A stretch of DNA of 64,000 nt from Agapanthus africanus (taxonomy: Eukaryota; Streptophyta; Magnoliopsida; Asparagales; Amaryllidaceae), in the NCBI GenBank assembly GCA_030015575.1, contig JASDDO010000006.1, positions 104,090,045 to 104,154,044 on the forward strand, given 5' to 3'. The translations under genes and the position numbers were made by a program. The notes under the pieces are model-generated. The model did no database searches and was not told the DNA's origin. It saw only the letters and a program-made list of their open reading frames with translations. Position 1 is the stretch's first letter. Each line of letters begins with the position of its first letter. Positions 22,234 through 33,865 of this stretch are shown one piece after another.

Positions 22234-24948
22234 AGTGAACTCGAACTCAACTCGGCTGTCGCATAACATCTGCCAATCTGCTGACGACTGCCTCTGCACT
22301 GCGCGCAAAAAGGATAGACTACCCCCGGGTCTCCTACTCAACGCATCTGCCACTACATTCACCTTGCCTGGGTGATATAGGATCTCGCAGTCGTAGTCTT
22401 TCACCAACTCCATCCAACGACGCTGTCTAAGGTTCAGGTCTCGCTGCTGAAATATGTATTTTAAGCTCTTGTGGTTTGTGAATATCTGACACGACTCGCC
22501 GTATAGGTAATGTCGCCAAATCATCAGTGCAAAGACCACTGCAACCATCTCCAAATCGTGAGTGGGGTAGTTCTGTTCGTGCCTCTTCAACTGCCGAGAA
22601 GCATAAGCGATCACCCGGCCATGCTGCATCAATACGCATCCTAATCCCACCCGCGAAGCATCGCAGTAGACCACAAATCCGCCTGATCCCGAAGGCAAAG
22701 ATAATACCGGCACCGTAGTCAAACATGTCCGCAGCTGCTGAAAACTGCGCTCGCACTCCTCCGTCCAGACGAAAGGAACTCCCTTCCGGATCAAACCGGT
22801 CAAGGGTGCAGCTATACGGGAGAAATCCTGAACAAAACGCCTGTAGTAGCCCGCCAGGCCGAGAAAACTACGGATCTCAGTAACCGATGTAGGTTGGGGC
22901 CACTGCTGAACAGCCTTAATCTTCCTCGGGTCCACACATATGCCGTCTCTCGTAACCACGTGACCCAAGGATCCGACGCTGTCCAGCCAGAATGCATACT
23001 TGGAGAACTTTGCGAACAGCTGGTGCTCCCTAAGAGTCTGTAACGTAATCTGCAAGTGCTGCTCGTGCTCCTCTCTACTATGGGAGTACACCAAGATATC
23101 GTCGATAAACACGATGATGAACAAGTCAAGATACGGCCTGAATGTACGGTTCATCAAATCCAAGAATGCTGCTGGGACGTTGGTGAGTCCGAACGACATC
23201 ACCAAAAACTCGTAGTGGCCATAGCGTGTACGGAAGGCTGTCTTCGGTATATCCTCATGTCGAACTCGCAGCTGATGGTATCCTGATCGCAAGTCGATCC
23301 TCGAAAAATATCCCGCACCCTGAAGCTGGTCGAACAAATCATCAATGCGTGGCAACGGATATCTGTTCTGAACGGTAACTTTGTTCAGCTGGCGGTAGTC
23401 GATACATAAGCGCAATCTTCCATCCTTCTTCTTGACAAACAGGACCGGAGCACCCCACGGAGAAACACTAGGTCGAATAAGCCCCTTATCTAACAAATCC
23501 TGCAACTGATCCTTCAGCTCTCGAAGCTCTGCCGGGGCCATCCGATAAGGCGGTATAGAAATAGGCCCCGAGCCGGGAATCAAATCAATGCAGAACTCAA
23601 CATCGCGCTCAGGCGGTAGCCCAGGTAGCTCATCAGGGAAAACATCAGGGAACTCACAAACTACCGGGACCCGGTACAACGGAACCTCTGCAGCTCGAGT
23701 ATCACAAATATACGCTAAGAATCCCTGACATCCCTTCCGCAAGAGCTGACCAGCGCGAAGAGACGAAATTAAGATGGGAAGCGTGACACTGCGGTCTCCC
23801 TGAATAACAAGGACTGGCTCTCCCGGAAAGCTAAATATGACTGCCTTCTCACGGCAGTCCACCGAAGCATAACAAGTGGCTAGCCAATCCATGCCCAGAA
23901 GCACATCAAAGTCCAACATATCGAGGAGAATCAAATCAACCGATGAATCCCTCTCCCCGATACGAACGGAACACAATCGAAATACAAAACGAGCGACAAA
24001 CGACTCGCCTACCGGAGTAACAACAACAAGCGGATGATCTAACAACGACGACTCACGGCCCAACATCGGTGCAAAGTGTGTTGAGACGTACGAATGTGTG
24101 GAACCTGGGTCAAATAATACCCGGGCGTCGAAAGAACAAACTGACAAGGTACCTATCACAACGGCATTGGATGCCTGCGCATCCTGCGGTGTCAAAGCAA
24201 ATACTCGGGCCTGTCCTCCACCGATAGCGGGCTGACCTCGACCTCGGCCTCTGCCTCCTCGTCCTCTCTGAACAGGACCGCCGCGTCCACGGCCTCTGGG
24301 TGCACCTAACTGGCGTGGAGCATCGCCTGTGGTAGGAAGTAGGGCTCTCTGAAGAGGGGGTGGCGTTGGTGGTAGGGTCACATGCGGAACTGTCGCTGCT
24401 CCCTGTCGTCTCGCCGGACAGTCTCTGACAAGATGGTGCAAACTCCCGCACCCAAAACACCCTGGCGACGGCTGCTGCCCCTGGGGATAAGAACCATATA
24501 ACTGTCCCCGCCCAAATCCTTTGCCAGGCCTATCTCTCGGAAAGAATCTGGCGTGCTGCCTCTGAGACGGTACATCGGTGCGAATCTTCTTCGGCCCAGA
24601 AACGGCCGAAGTCTGTGATATGCGTGCCTCCATCCGCAATGCCGTATCCATAGCAGCTGAATAAGTGTCGTAGTGCTGGGCGCCAATGGCAAGATATAGC
24701 TGGGCATCAAGTCCCTGTACGAACCTCTTCACCATCTTCTCCTCGGTATCCACCAAATACTGAGCATATCGGGATAACTGTGTAAACTGGATGTCATACT
24801 CAGACACCGTCATCCCAGGTGTCTTGACTAAGGCCTCGAAACTACGAGCTCTGGCGTCACGAACGCTCTCTGGAAGGAAACGGGCTAGAAAGACCGCTGT
24901 AAACTCGACCCAAGTCATAGGCAGTAGACCTGCAGCTCGACCTCTCAA
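22231..24948 (-). pseudogene. pol: Chromovirus gag (C-terminal part), protease, RT and RNase H
   Basis: A 905-codon open frame. Residues 1-110 are the end of the gag domain. A zinc knuckle lies at C164-C167-H172-C177 ([14 protein letters not shown]). The protease has its active Asp at 280 ([12 protein letters not shown]). RT has YRQLNKVT near 520 and the catalytic FIDD at 614-617. RNase H has YCDAS near 761 and the [11 protein letters not shown] helix near 798, but the expected TDHKSL motif reads TNHKSL (N825), changing a catalytic Asp. The frame is in phase with the integrase frame but stops at 22231-22233. With gag upstream out of phase, the ATG at 24948 is only a track start; the true start is at 25450. 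Confidence 0.92.
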
Positions 24949-25450
24949 GACTGACTCCCACCATGTCTGCGCGAGAGCCTCTAGTCGGAAACTCGCAAGC
25001 TCTACCCATCGATCATCCGAACATCTCAGCGAACGACAGATCCTGGCTAAACTGTCAAGGAACGTCTGTGGGGTCCGCTGCCTCGGTGCCGGTGAATACT
25101 GGAGGTCTCAGCCTCATGAAATCCTGAAGTGAAACAGGAATGGCCACGGTGGTAGTAGTAGGAGCAGGTATCATGGTCGTCTGTGATGTAGTAGGTACGT
25201 CATCCGGCCTCGGTGTACGACTGGCTGCAACTAGGGATCTTACCATCTGACGTAGCTCCTGCATGCCTCCCATCATCTGTCGCAACTCCTCCATACCAGT
25301 CTTGAGCCTATCCATACGGCCTGGGGAAGGTGGATCGGTCTGTCCCTGCGGCGTAGGCATACCACCCTGCTCAGTCCTAGTCTCGGACGAGCCAGCTCGA
25401 ATCTCGTCTCTGGCGGCAGCCCTCTGTGCCCTCGTAGCCTTCGGCGGCAT
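24949..25450 (-). pseudogene. gag: Chromovirus gag N-terminal part (frameshifted)
   Basis: The ATG at 25450 starts MPPKATRAQRAAARDE, with a typical basic N-terminus, a Met/Gln-rich helical stretch (GMEELRQMMGGMQELRQMV) and the gag entry [17 protein letters not shown]. About codon 129 a one-base insertion near 25063 moves the frame, giving a premature stop at 25055-25057. The correct phase then resumes ([14 protein letters not shown]) and leads into the frame at 24948. The ATG follows a leader of about 217 bases from the primer site. Confidence 0.85.
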
Positions 25451-25667
25451 AGTGGCTGTTACAGGAAAACGGATAATAAGAACAGTGCAATAGAATCATA
25501 GGATACACGGAATTGAAGAAGGAATTTCAAGCAAGTATCCTAAAGTCACTTAGGCGGAGTACCGTATCGCAAGTATGCCGCGGACATACATACGCTACGT
25601 TACCCTACTTAAGTCACTTACTCCATCTACCAAGGGTCATCCTACACTCAAAAAGGTAAAACCTATC

Positions 25668-25679
25668 GCTCTGATACCA
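25668..25679 (-). other. Chromovirus primer binding site (initiator Met tRNA)
   Basis: The minus strand reads TGGTATCAGAGC, four bases after the end of the right-hand LTR. Confidence 0.95.
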
Positions 25680-25683
25680 ACTT

Positions 25684-28600
25684 TGTCACGACCCGCAGGG
25701 TACGGAACATGACCGGCACTTAAGTTACGAAACGTCTCAAGACATCCGTAAAATAAGTAAGCCAAAGCCTAGAAAACAAAACCAATTAAGCAAAAGAGTG
25801 AAGAAAACCCAATCAATTGAAAGCGAGTTTATTAAATAAGTCATGTAAAACCCTTTTTAAAAACAATACCAATTTTTCCGAAAATTTCGGCAGAGTCTCC
25901 TTTGTAAATACTGGCCCCCAAAATGGGTACAACAAGAATATATATGAATCCAACAAAATAGGGCATCCCCAAGCGGGAGCTAGCTCTTCGCCACAAGGCG
26001 GTCACAAATCCCACGCAATATAAAACGAAAACATGCAAAATAATCATAATGAAGCATAAGAAAAACAGCATGTCGACTCAAGTGAGCTCGACCCCAAAAT
26101 ACAGCATAAAAGTCCACAAATCTCGCAGTCTCATCTCTAGGTCAATATACAATAATGCTGGTTGATACAGTAGATGGAGTGCTCTAGATACAAAGAATAT
26201 ACAAGGTGGTGCAAAAATAATAATATAACCCACCTAAGAGCAAAACCTCGAGTCCAGGCAAGAGAGAAAAATAAGCAAGTGCGCCCGCCGCTACTGTACT
26301 GACGGAGCGGACCTGCAAAAGGCTGTGGCACAACGGGGGTGAGTTGCCAACTCGTGAGTAATAAATAACATCTACACAGGCTATCGCATGCATGCACACA
26401 AGTATTCTAGCATCTCTAATACAGGTATGACTGGATGCACTAGCAGGTGTGTATACAACATCAGTGTACTAGTATGTATGCAACATGAATATCTGAGGTC
26501 TCAATAGGTATATATAAGAAACATTTTATCTCCTTTTGTTTTTGAAACTCTTTTAGAATGCCAGCATAATACTCAAAGAATCGACAAGAACCTGTGTCCA
26601 GCAACGACACCTAAAAGCTGTCTCAAATCTCATAAATCCCTGTCATAGTGTCTCTGGCCTCAGCCATCCGGCTGACCCGTCTAAATATCAATATCTCATC
26701 CTCTCGCGGCCCCGGTCGGTACCCTCTGGATATCCGCCGTGCCCAATGAAGTCACCAGTAGGTAATCCGTCCCCTGCCAGGCTCATCGTCAGCAACACGA
26801 GCTTCTTGCCCCGGGGTACCTTACCGGGCCCACCATGTACCCGAGACGGTTCATCCAACTCCTCGAAACGGGTCTCGAAAACCACAGCAAACTCATGGTG
26901 GACGACACTTACATCACTAGAAAACCGCAATTTACATATTTTAAAAATATAATAAGTTTAGAAATTTTGCGGCTTTCCCCCGAAATCCAGAATATCACAA
27001 AATCTCATGAAATCCTCATAAATGCATATGCCAATGATAATGAATGTATATGGTGTCAATAATCAAGTTGCGATGTATGATTGATAGATTAGGCGTGAAC
27101 AATTAATATGATGAAGTACATGCACATGAATAGCAATTCTACGATTTCATTTAAGGAATTAAAGCAATAGCGTAAGTTTAAGTATCAATTATAGTAAAAG
27201 GGTTCAATTTAAAGGTTATCTAGTGTGGTGGCATGGCAATTACCAGGGTGTGTGTGTAAGCATGAATAGTGCTCGTGCTGCATATAAAAACCCTGGCAAT
27301 GGTGCAGGTGTCCTATAACATGGTTTCGTATATGTATGTCAATATAGGGCATGAATGTAGCAAATAATCATACAAGTATTACACCCCTAATTACTAACAT
27401 TACTAAGAATCTTTTTAAGGTACTAAAACTATCGGGCGACTTGCGCCATCCAACGATAGTCCCCCGTAGATGTTACATCTACTCACCGAAATCCCTAGCT
27501 AGTCACGTCCGATCGCCGCTTTCCCCTTTCGAGAGGCGTCTGACGTCTCCGCGACCGAACCTGGAATTTACATCAATACCAAACATAAGGTTACATACCA
27601 AGAACGATGCAAAACCCAAACGAAAACACTAACGTTCACAAGCTAGGTACAACGTGCACAAAGTCCACGGGACACACGCGAAACTCGCAAAAATCTACAA
27701 AAAAGTCGATTTGGCCGCCCAGCAAAACTAAAACCCGATTACTCAAAAATCCGCACTCACGCATCCTAAACGTCATAGGATATCTCAAAAATATCGTCAA
27801 GATCTCGCAAATAGTTCATCACAATATTTTAATAAAAACTAGTAAGCATTACCGTCAAAAAAGAATCGGTGCAAAAAAAATCGCCGATTTGCGATAAAAG
27901 ACTACAACCTAGCATAAACATCCAATCGCATAACTAGTTAACCACAATCATTTTAATTATAACACATACAATACTTCAAATCACATTTTCCATAAACAAA
28001 CACTTTCTAGAATTTTATAACTAGCAATCTTAATCCAAACAATACATTAAAAACCTTAAATTAACACTAATTTATAGCCCAATTAGCAAGTTAACCTCTT
28101 AGATTAGTTTAGCAAAACAACTAGATAACAAAATAGATTTAATCAACTAAATAATGGTTTCTAAAACCCTAGTTAAACTCAAACCATTAACTAGAAAAAA
28201 AAACTAGATTAGGATTAACACTAATTTAACACTACAACAATTTAACTTAAGGAATTTAACCAAAAGAATTTAATTAGCAAGAATTTATACCTCAACTAGA
28301 GATCTAGCAAGAATAAATTTGCTTCAATTGATGGCCTCAAAGCATCATGATCCAAGCTATAAAACCCAAGGTGAAAGGAATAAGGAATGAGAATTAAGTT
28401 GTGAGATTAAATTTTTGATTTTTGGTGCAATATTTTGATGAAATTTGAGAGAGAAAGAGAAGAGGAAATGAGGGGGGATTTCCTGCAAATTTCCGGCCAG
28501 GAAAGAGGTGAGGGATGGGGGTGGGTGTTGTGAGAAAATTCCTAAGTCCACCCTCTCAAGTCAATACACCATACTTCCAAATACTATATTTTAATCAACT

Positions 28601-29152
28601 CTCAAAACAATACATTTCATCACATGAATAAGGTCAAAGTGAGGCAAGAAATTTTCTGGACCTGATCATGGTGGGGCTGGCCTAGGGCCGAGGGAAGAGA
28701 GAGAGGGGTTTTACAAAAGAAATTTTATGCAAAAAGACCCCCTACAAGTCAAAAATTGCAAGTTTAAGTTTAAATTCAATAAATTTCGTTTCCTATAATA
28801 AAAATTAGTTAAAAATCAAAATAAAATACTAAAAATTTATGTTACAACTAGATTTTAATTAACATAATTTTAAGGATTAAAATTATCCCGGAAAAATTTG
28901 TATTTATCGCTAATTTAATGTATTTTCTTACCGGCTCAAAATAATATTAAAAAATTGAAAAATAGGGAAAATTTTTTAAATGACCAAAATTTAATAAGTA
29001 ACTCATTAGCTACTAAAAACAAGCAATTACCTATCCATTTTAGGTATAATTAGCCCTAAACTGCAAAATAACAAAAAAGACGGTTTTCGGAAAAATACTG
29101 AATTTTCACCGATTTTCAAGAAAACACCAAAACGACTTTTCAAGACGCTACA
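25684..29152 (-). mobile_element. Chromovirus 5' LTR (3469 bp)
   Basis: Same length as the left LTR, differing by scattered substitutions and a few single-base indels. It carries the promoter for the element on the minus strand. The target duplication ACATG follows at 29153-29157. Confidence 0.95.
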
Positions 29153-29157
29153 ACATG
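29153..29157. repeat. Target-site duplication ACATG, right copy
   Basis: It is identical to 17236-17240. The A2 LTR resumes at 29158. Confidence 0.95.
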
Positions 29158-29290
29158 TTAAGATAAAGTACAACCAGATAGCATACTATCATGTCGAGCA
29201 AGAATGTCCTCCCTATATATGTCCAAAGCATCCATTACAATATACATCGTATGTACAGTAATGGCCTCTAGGGCATACATATAACTAACA
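29158..29290 (-). mobile_element. A2 3' LTR, remaining 133 bp
   Basis: It is collinear with the end of A0 (14640-14773) and A3 (52458-52590), ending GCATACATATAACTAACA. It is followed by ATCTCCCACTTGC, the complement of the A polypurine tract (29291-29303). Confidence 0.9.
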
Positions 29291-31743
29291 ATCTCCCACT
29301 TGCACTAGTGTCATCTGTTGTGGTATCACATACCCAACAATTAGCTGTAGTTAAAGTATCTTATACTCAACCATCCCTTAAAAGTCTCTACTGGGGAAAA
29401 GGCCTTTGTGAGTGGATCCGCTCTGTTGTCCTCTGTGTCTACTCTACTAACCTTGATCTTCCTGGAGATCAACCATCTCCATGATCAGGTGATACTGCCT
29501 AAGAATTATATCTGGATTTCTGATGGGACGGTAGTTCCTTGGCTAAAGCCACAACTCCATTGTCACACAATGGTAGGAACGAAATTCATCTCATGAACTT
29601 AAAATATATCCAGACTGCCTCTTTGGTAGAAACCTTGGTAACGATGTATCTTGCGTTTAATCGTCTAGTAAGTCACGATATCTAGCTTGGAACACTTCCA
29701 ACATACCGTCCCTCCACTGAGGGTAAAGACAATGCCTGCGATTGACATTCTGTCGTCCTTATCATCCTGGAACCTTTCCAGTGATTTTCCCCAGGATCGA
29801 TTTATACCATCTCACTACAACTAGTGAGTATCCTAATATCCAATTAGATCTATCTCATAGATCCAAAACCCAGGATTTAGGAGGTATCACTTTGATCCTA
29901 TATGGAGAATCTTTGTGATAAGCGGAGATTGATCGAGCGTAGCATAGGAAACTCCTTCCGTATTAAGAGTATGTCATCCACGTACTCTACGAGGATGACC
30001 ACCATACTCCCTACTACCTTTTTGTATATACAAGGTTCATCTACCATTTTGATGAAGTCAAACTCTTTGACTACCACATCAAAACAGATGTTCCAACTCC
30101 GCGATGCCTGTTTTATCACATAAAACATCTTGCACACGTTTCCGCTGCTCCCACTGTCTACGAAGCCCTCTGGCTGTGTACTTATAGACGCTCTCTTCTA
30201 AAACATCATTTAGAAAAGCAGTCATGACACCCAACCACCAGATATCGTAGTCATGGTATGTAGCAGTGGCAAGTAGGATCTGGATGGACTTAAGCATAGC
30301 TTTGAAAGTCTCAACATTTCCATGTACACCAAGTAATCTTGTCAAGATATACTCGCTCCTGATGGGGATTTAACCCTTCAGATAAAGCAACCAAAGTCCA
30401 TACTTTGTTGGTGTATAAGGATTCCATCTCAGATTGATAAGCATCCAGCCATTCTTACAGAGTTTCACTCCTGATGGCCTGCTCGAAACTAGTTAGGTCA
30501 TCATCTCATGATGCAATCCTCGCTCCCACTGTCATAGAGAAACAAAAGTAACTCTCAGGTGGGTGTGGAACCCTACTAGATTGGCGGAGAGGCTGAGGTT
30601 CGTTGTAAACTATTGAATCCTTTGGTCCTACCAAATCATCAGTTGCAGTTTGTATAGCTGGAACCATTCCAGTTCTACATAACAGACCTTGCCTCGAGCT
30701 TGTCCGGATTTTGCTTTTAGACATAGGCCGGACAACCCCAAATCTTAACCAACTTAAGATATGGGCTCTTCCCTTTCCATAGCACATATGAAGTGGTAGG
30801 CAACTGATTTGATTTGAACCCTATTCAATAGGTATGCAGTTTCTCAAGTGCATAACTCCCAAAAGGAAATAGGAAACTCAGTAGTACTCATCATAGAGCA
30901 CACCATATCACATAGGGTGCTATTGCTCCGCCTCGATATACCATCGTGCTATGGTGTATACGAAGGAGTAATGCTTAGAGAGAATCTCATTCTCCTTTAG
31001 AATAGTCCAGGAATTCTGTGCTCAAGTATTCTCCTCCCTGATCTCATCAAAGGACAAAATACTTATACCCTTTGTTGGTTCTCTACTTCTAGCTTATATT
31101 CTGTGAATATCTCAAAAGATTCGGACTTATGTTTCAACAGGAACACATGTCTGAATCTTGAGAGATTATCATAAATTGTAATGAAGTACAAAGAACCGGA
31201 CTTGGCATGTATAGACAGGGGACTTTCATACATCAGCATGTATCAATCCCAAGAGTTCACTAACTCTTTCTCTGTTTCCAATAAACAGAGCTATGGTCAT
31301 TTTATCTTTGTGACATGACCGAAAAGTTTCACAGGATGTAAATTCAAACAAATTTAAATATGCATCTTAATGTAACTTCAGCTAGTCGGGTCGCATTGAT
31401 ATGACCTAGTCTACAATGCCTCAAGAAGGATTCGTTCATTTCTGAACTCTTCCTCTTGTGTGTGTTCCGTATACTAAGAACTGTAGTTTGATTTAGAACG
31501 TCAATGCTTTTAGATAACGTACCTGAACTGATCAACTCTTGATATAGGAAATGTTCAAAACATTATCCAACAATACAAAATTATATCTTTTCTTTACTAA
31601 TAAAGAGACTGATAGGATGTTGTATATCAGGTTCGGTATCTAATAACATTCGTTCAGAATCAATGTATTCTAGTAATACAGGGTGATAGTGACCAACAAA
31701 CTTGGTTGCAACACTTGCACCGTTTCTATCTCATGAAAATTAT
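29291..31743 (-). pseudogene. pol: Copia A2 pol relic (GAG-pre-integrase, integrase, RT, RNase H)
   Basis: Read on the minus strand. At 31535-31344 there is a GAG-pre-integrase segment (RHCRLGHINATRLAE). The integrase core follows at about 31320-30730 with LYFITIYDNLSRFRHVFL and HKSESFEIF, then SMMSTTEFPISFW and WGCPAYV, all broken by stops and frameshifts. The linker QSSRVPHPPESY lies near 30590. RT continues at 30345-29898, with ...KMFYVIKQASRSWNICFD and the catalytic EYVDDILLI (about 29985). Near 29410 the RNase H end ADPLTKAF is visible. It is clearly Copia-type by domain order (integrase before RT). It is decayed beyond expression, and no gag is in view because B2 interrupts it at 31744. 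Confidence 0.85.
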
Positions 31744-33865
31744 TGTAAGTGCACGGCGGCGCCCCGGCCGTCAATCCGACGCCGGAGTGCGGAAACGAAA
31801 AACTTTTCAAACTTGAAAACCGGCACCACCGCGCACAAAAATCCCGGATCGGGCCATTAACCTAATCCTAGCAAACTATAGAAAGAGTAGAAAGCTATAC
31901 CGAGGCGATCCGTGTCCTTCGGTCTTCGGCCTCCACTCCGATCTCCTCGCGGAATCTCCGGTCTTCATCTCCTTATCGGAACGGGCACCATATCGCCAGG
32001 TTCTTTTACGGGCTCCCAACTCTGGACCGAGGCAACTCGCGCACGAAGTTGGCAAGCCGACGTGCCCAAGAAATGCTGTAGATGAAGTTTAGATCACTTT
32101 GTCTCATGGGGTTATGAAGTTGCCATTTAATGGAGGAGAGAAGAAAATGATCTTTGAAAAAGAGTAGAGCTCTCATTTTTCAAGCATAGAATGAGATGAT
32201 AAAATTTCCCTCATACAAAAAAATCTCTCTCACCCCCAAAAATGGCCAGCCCCCATATATCAAAATGGTGGAGGGAATAATCAAAACCAAGAAGGGAGGT
32301 GAGTGTAGGAAAAGCAAAAGGGTGACCACAAACAAATGTGATGATAATAACATCATATCAATTTCTAATCCTTTCTAATCTCATTAATGCAAGAAATGAT
32401 CACAAGAAAAGCAAAGATGCTTAAACCATCATAATCACTCAAATACAAGAAAACCCTCCACAAATGCTAATTTGCAAACTTGCATATTAGCCCCTCTATC
32501 AGAAAAATCTGGCCGGGAAGGAACAAAGGAAAACTGGCCGAAACGGAATGCAAACTGGCAACTTCAGAAAACTGATCCCGTAATAAATTACAGGAAAACC
32601 CCCGACTGTATATACATACCCACATTTGTATTCCCACTGAATACAAATGCAAAGAGACAAAATCTACACTGTACAATACTACGATCCGGCTTAAACCAAA
32701 GCCCGCTAGTATTATCCGTCCGATCATGATCCGTGCAATACCTCACGGATAAGGTCGAACCCTGCCATATCTCCATACGGCATCTACAGCGTTTCGCCCG
32801 AAACTTAAGAAAACGGTCTGTTGGGGGACTCTAAAGACTCGTCAACACCTTGGTTGTGGATTTAACCACTAGCACGTCAGAGGTATTAGCCATACGTGAC
32901 GGGCTACCAGGTATTGACCAAAAGGGACGTCGATGAGCGAACTCATCCTGACAACCTACTGAGCCTGTCAATGACAATATCTGTACAGTCCGGTCCGTTC
33001 GTCTATGAGCATCGCATGGCGGGCCTAGGGTGTTGGTAAAAGTCAGACCCCCAAAAGCGGTACAAGTCGTGTCGGAGTGTAGCCCATAACACCCTGAGAT
33101 ACTACTGGAATACCTACCGGTAAATCTCCTGCCTTGGCCAAGGACTTTGTGTAATGGCTCTCCTAGACACAGCGCGACCTCACCCCCAATACCGGGAGAG
33201 ACGAACCCCTGCAGATCCGCTCAATGCCTCCATGTGGCTCAGGACTGTACCCAACTAAAACCTGTTCGCACGTCTCCTTTGAGCGTGGTAGGGTAGTAAT
33301 CAAAGCACAGTGGCAACTCAAACGAGACAAATGACGATCTCAGGTCGATGAACTAACCTGTACACATGTCACCAGGGGAACTGCTATCTGACGTCAGGTA
33401 TAAGACCAACTAGCATGTTCCCGGCGAGTCCTGTCCGGTGTACTCATAACCTAATGAGCACCTGTATACATCTTAGGTGAACCAACTGACACCAATGGCT
33501 TGTGAGACCGGCCACCGCCCCTCGTCGGGGTCTCGACTGTATACACTAGTCTACTCTGGAGTATCGATGCCCTGTCTCGAAACTCCCACGACTAGGGACC
33601 TTTTAAGGATGTGCTTATAGACTACCAGCTCCCACGTATATGATCGCCCTCATACTCCTGGCAGTCAAGCAAGAATCCTAGGGGCTCTATCAACGTGCAA
33701 TAGTGACCTGTAAGGTCACTTAAAGCAGTACACGATGATAAAGATAAACGAGATAGCATAATATCATCTTGAGTAAGACTGTCCTACCGGTATAGGTCCT
33801 CCCTCAATCATTGCAACCACGTGCCTGTGATCCAATAATTGACTCTGAGGGCACTATCTCCAACA
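31744..33865 (-). mobile_element. 3' LTR of Copia B2 (2122 bp)
   Basis: It runs on the plus strand from TGTAAGTGCACGGCGGCGCC to GCACTATCTCCAACA. Unlike B1 and B3 it carries only one copy of the 75-bp unit near 32710-32790. The left flank is A2 pol relic without any primer-site complement, as expected for a 3' LTR. Confidence 0.85.

Larger units (their letters stand above)
17241..29152 (-). mobile_element. Complete Ty3/gypsy chromovirus (11.9 kb, minus), probably Tekay/Del
   Basis: Two 3469-bp LTRs (17241-20709 and 25684-29152), an initiator-Met primer site beside the right LTR, gag, protease, RT, RNase H, integrase, a GPY/F-like module and a chromodomain are all present, followed by a polypurine tract beside the left LTR. 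A 5-bp target duplication ACATG flanks it. Long LTRs of 3-4 kb with an initiator-Met PBS and a chromodomain suit the Tekay (Del) clade, tentatively. The LTRs differ at about 1-2% of sites by eye, so the insertion is fairly recent. One frameshift and two nonsense codons prevent autonomous expression. Confidence 0.95.
15218..31743 (-). mobile_element. Copia A2 (minus): 3' LTR split by a chromovirus, plus decayed pol
   Basis: The LTR occupies 15218-17240 and 29158-29290, with the chromovirus and one copy of its target duplication between. The polypurine-tract complement ATCTCCCACTTGC follows at 29291, so the element interior lies to the right. It continues to 31743, where B2 is inserted. The 5' part of A2 is outside the window. 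Confidence 0.85.
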
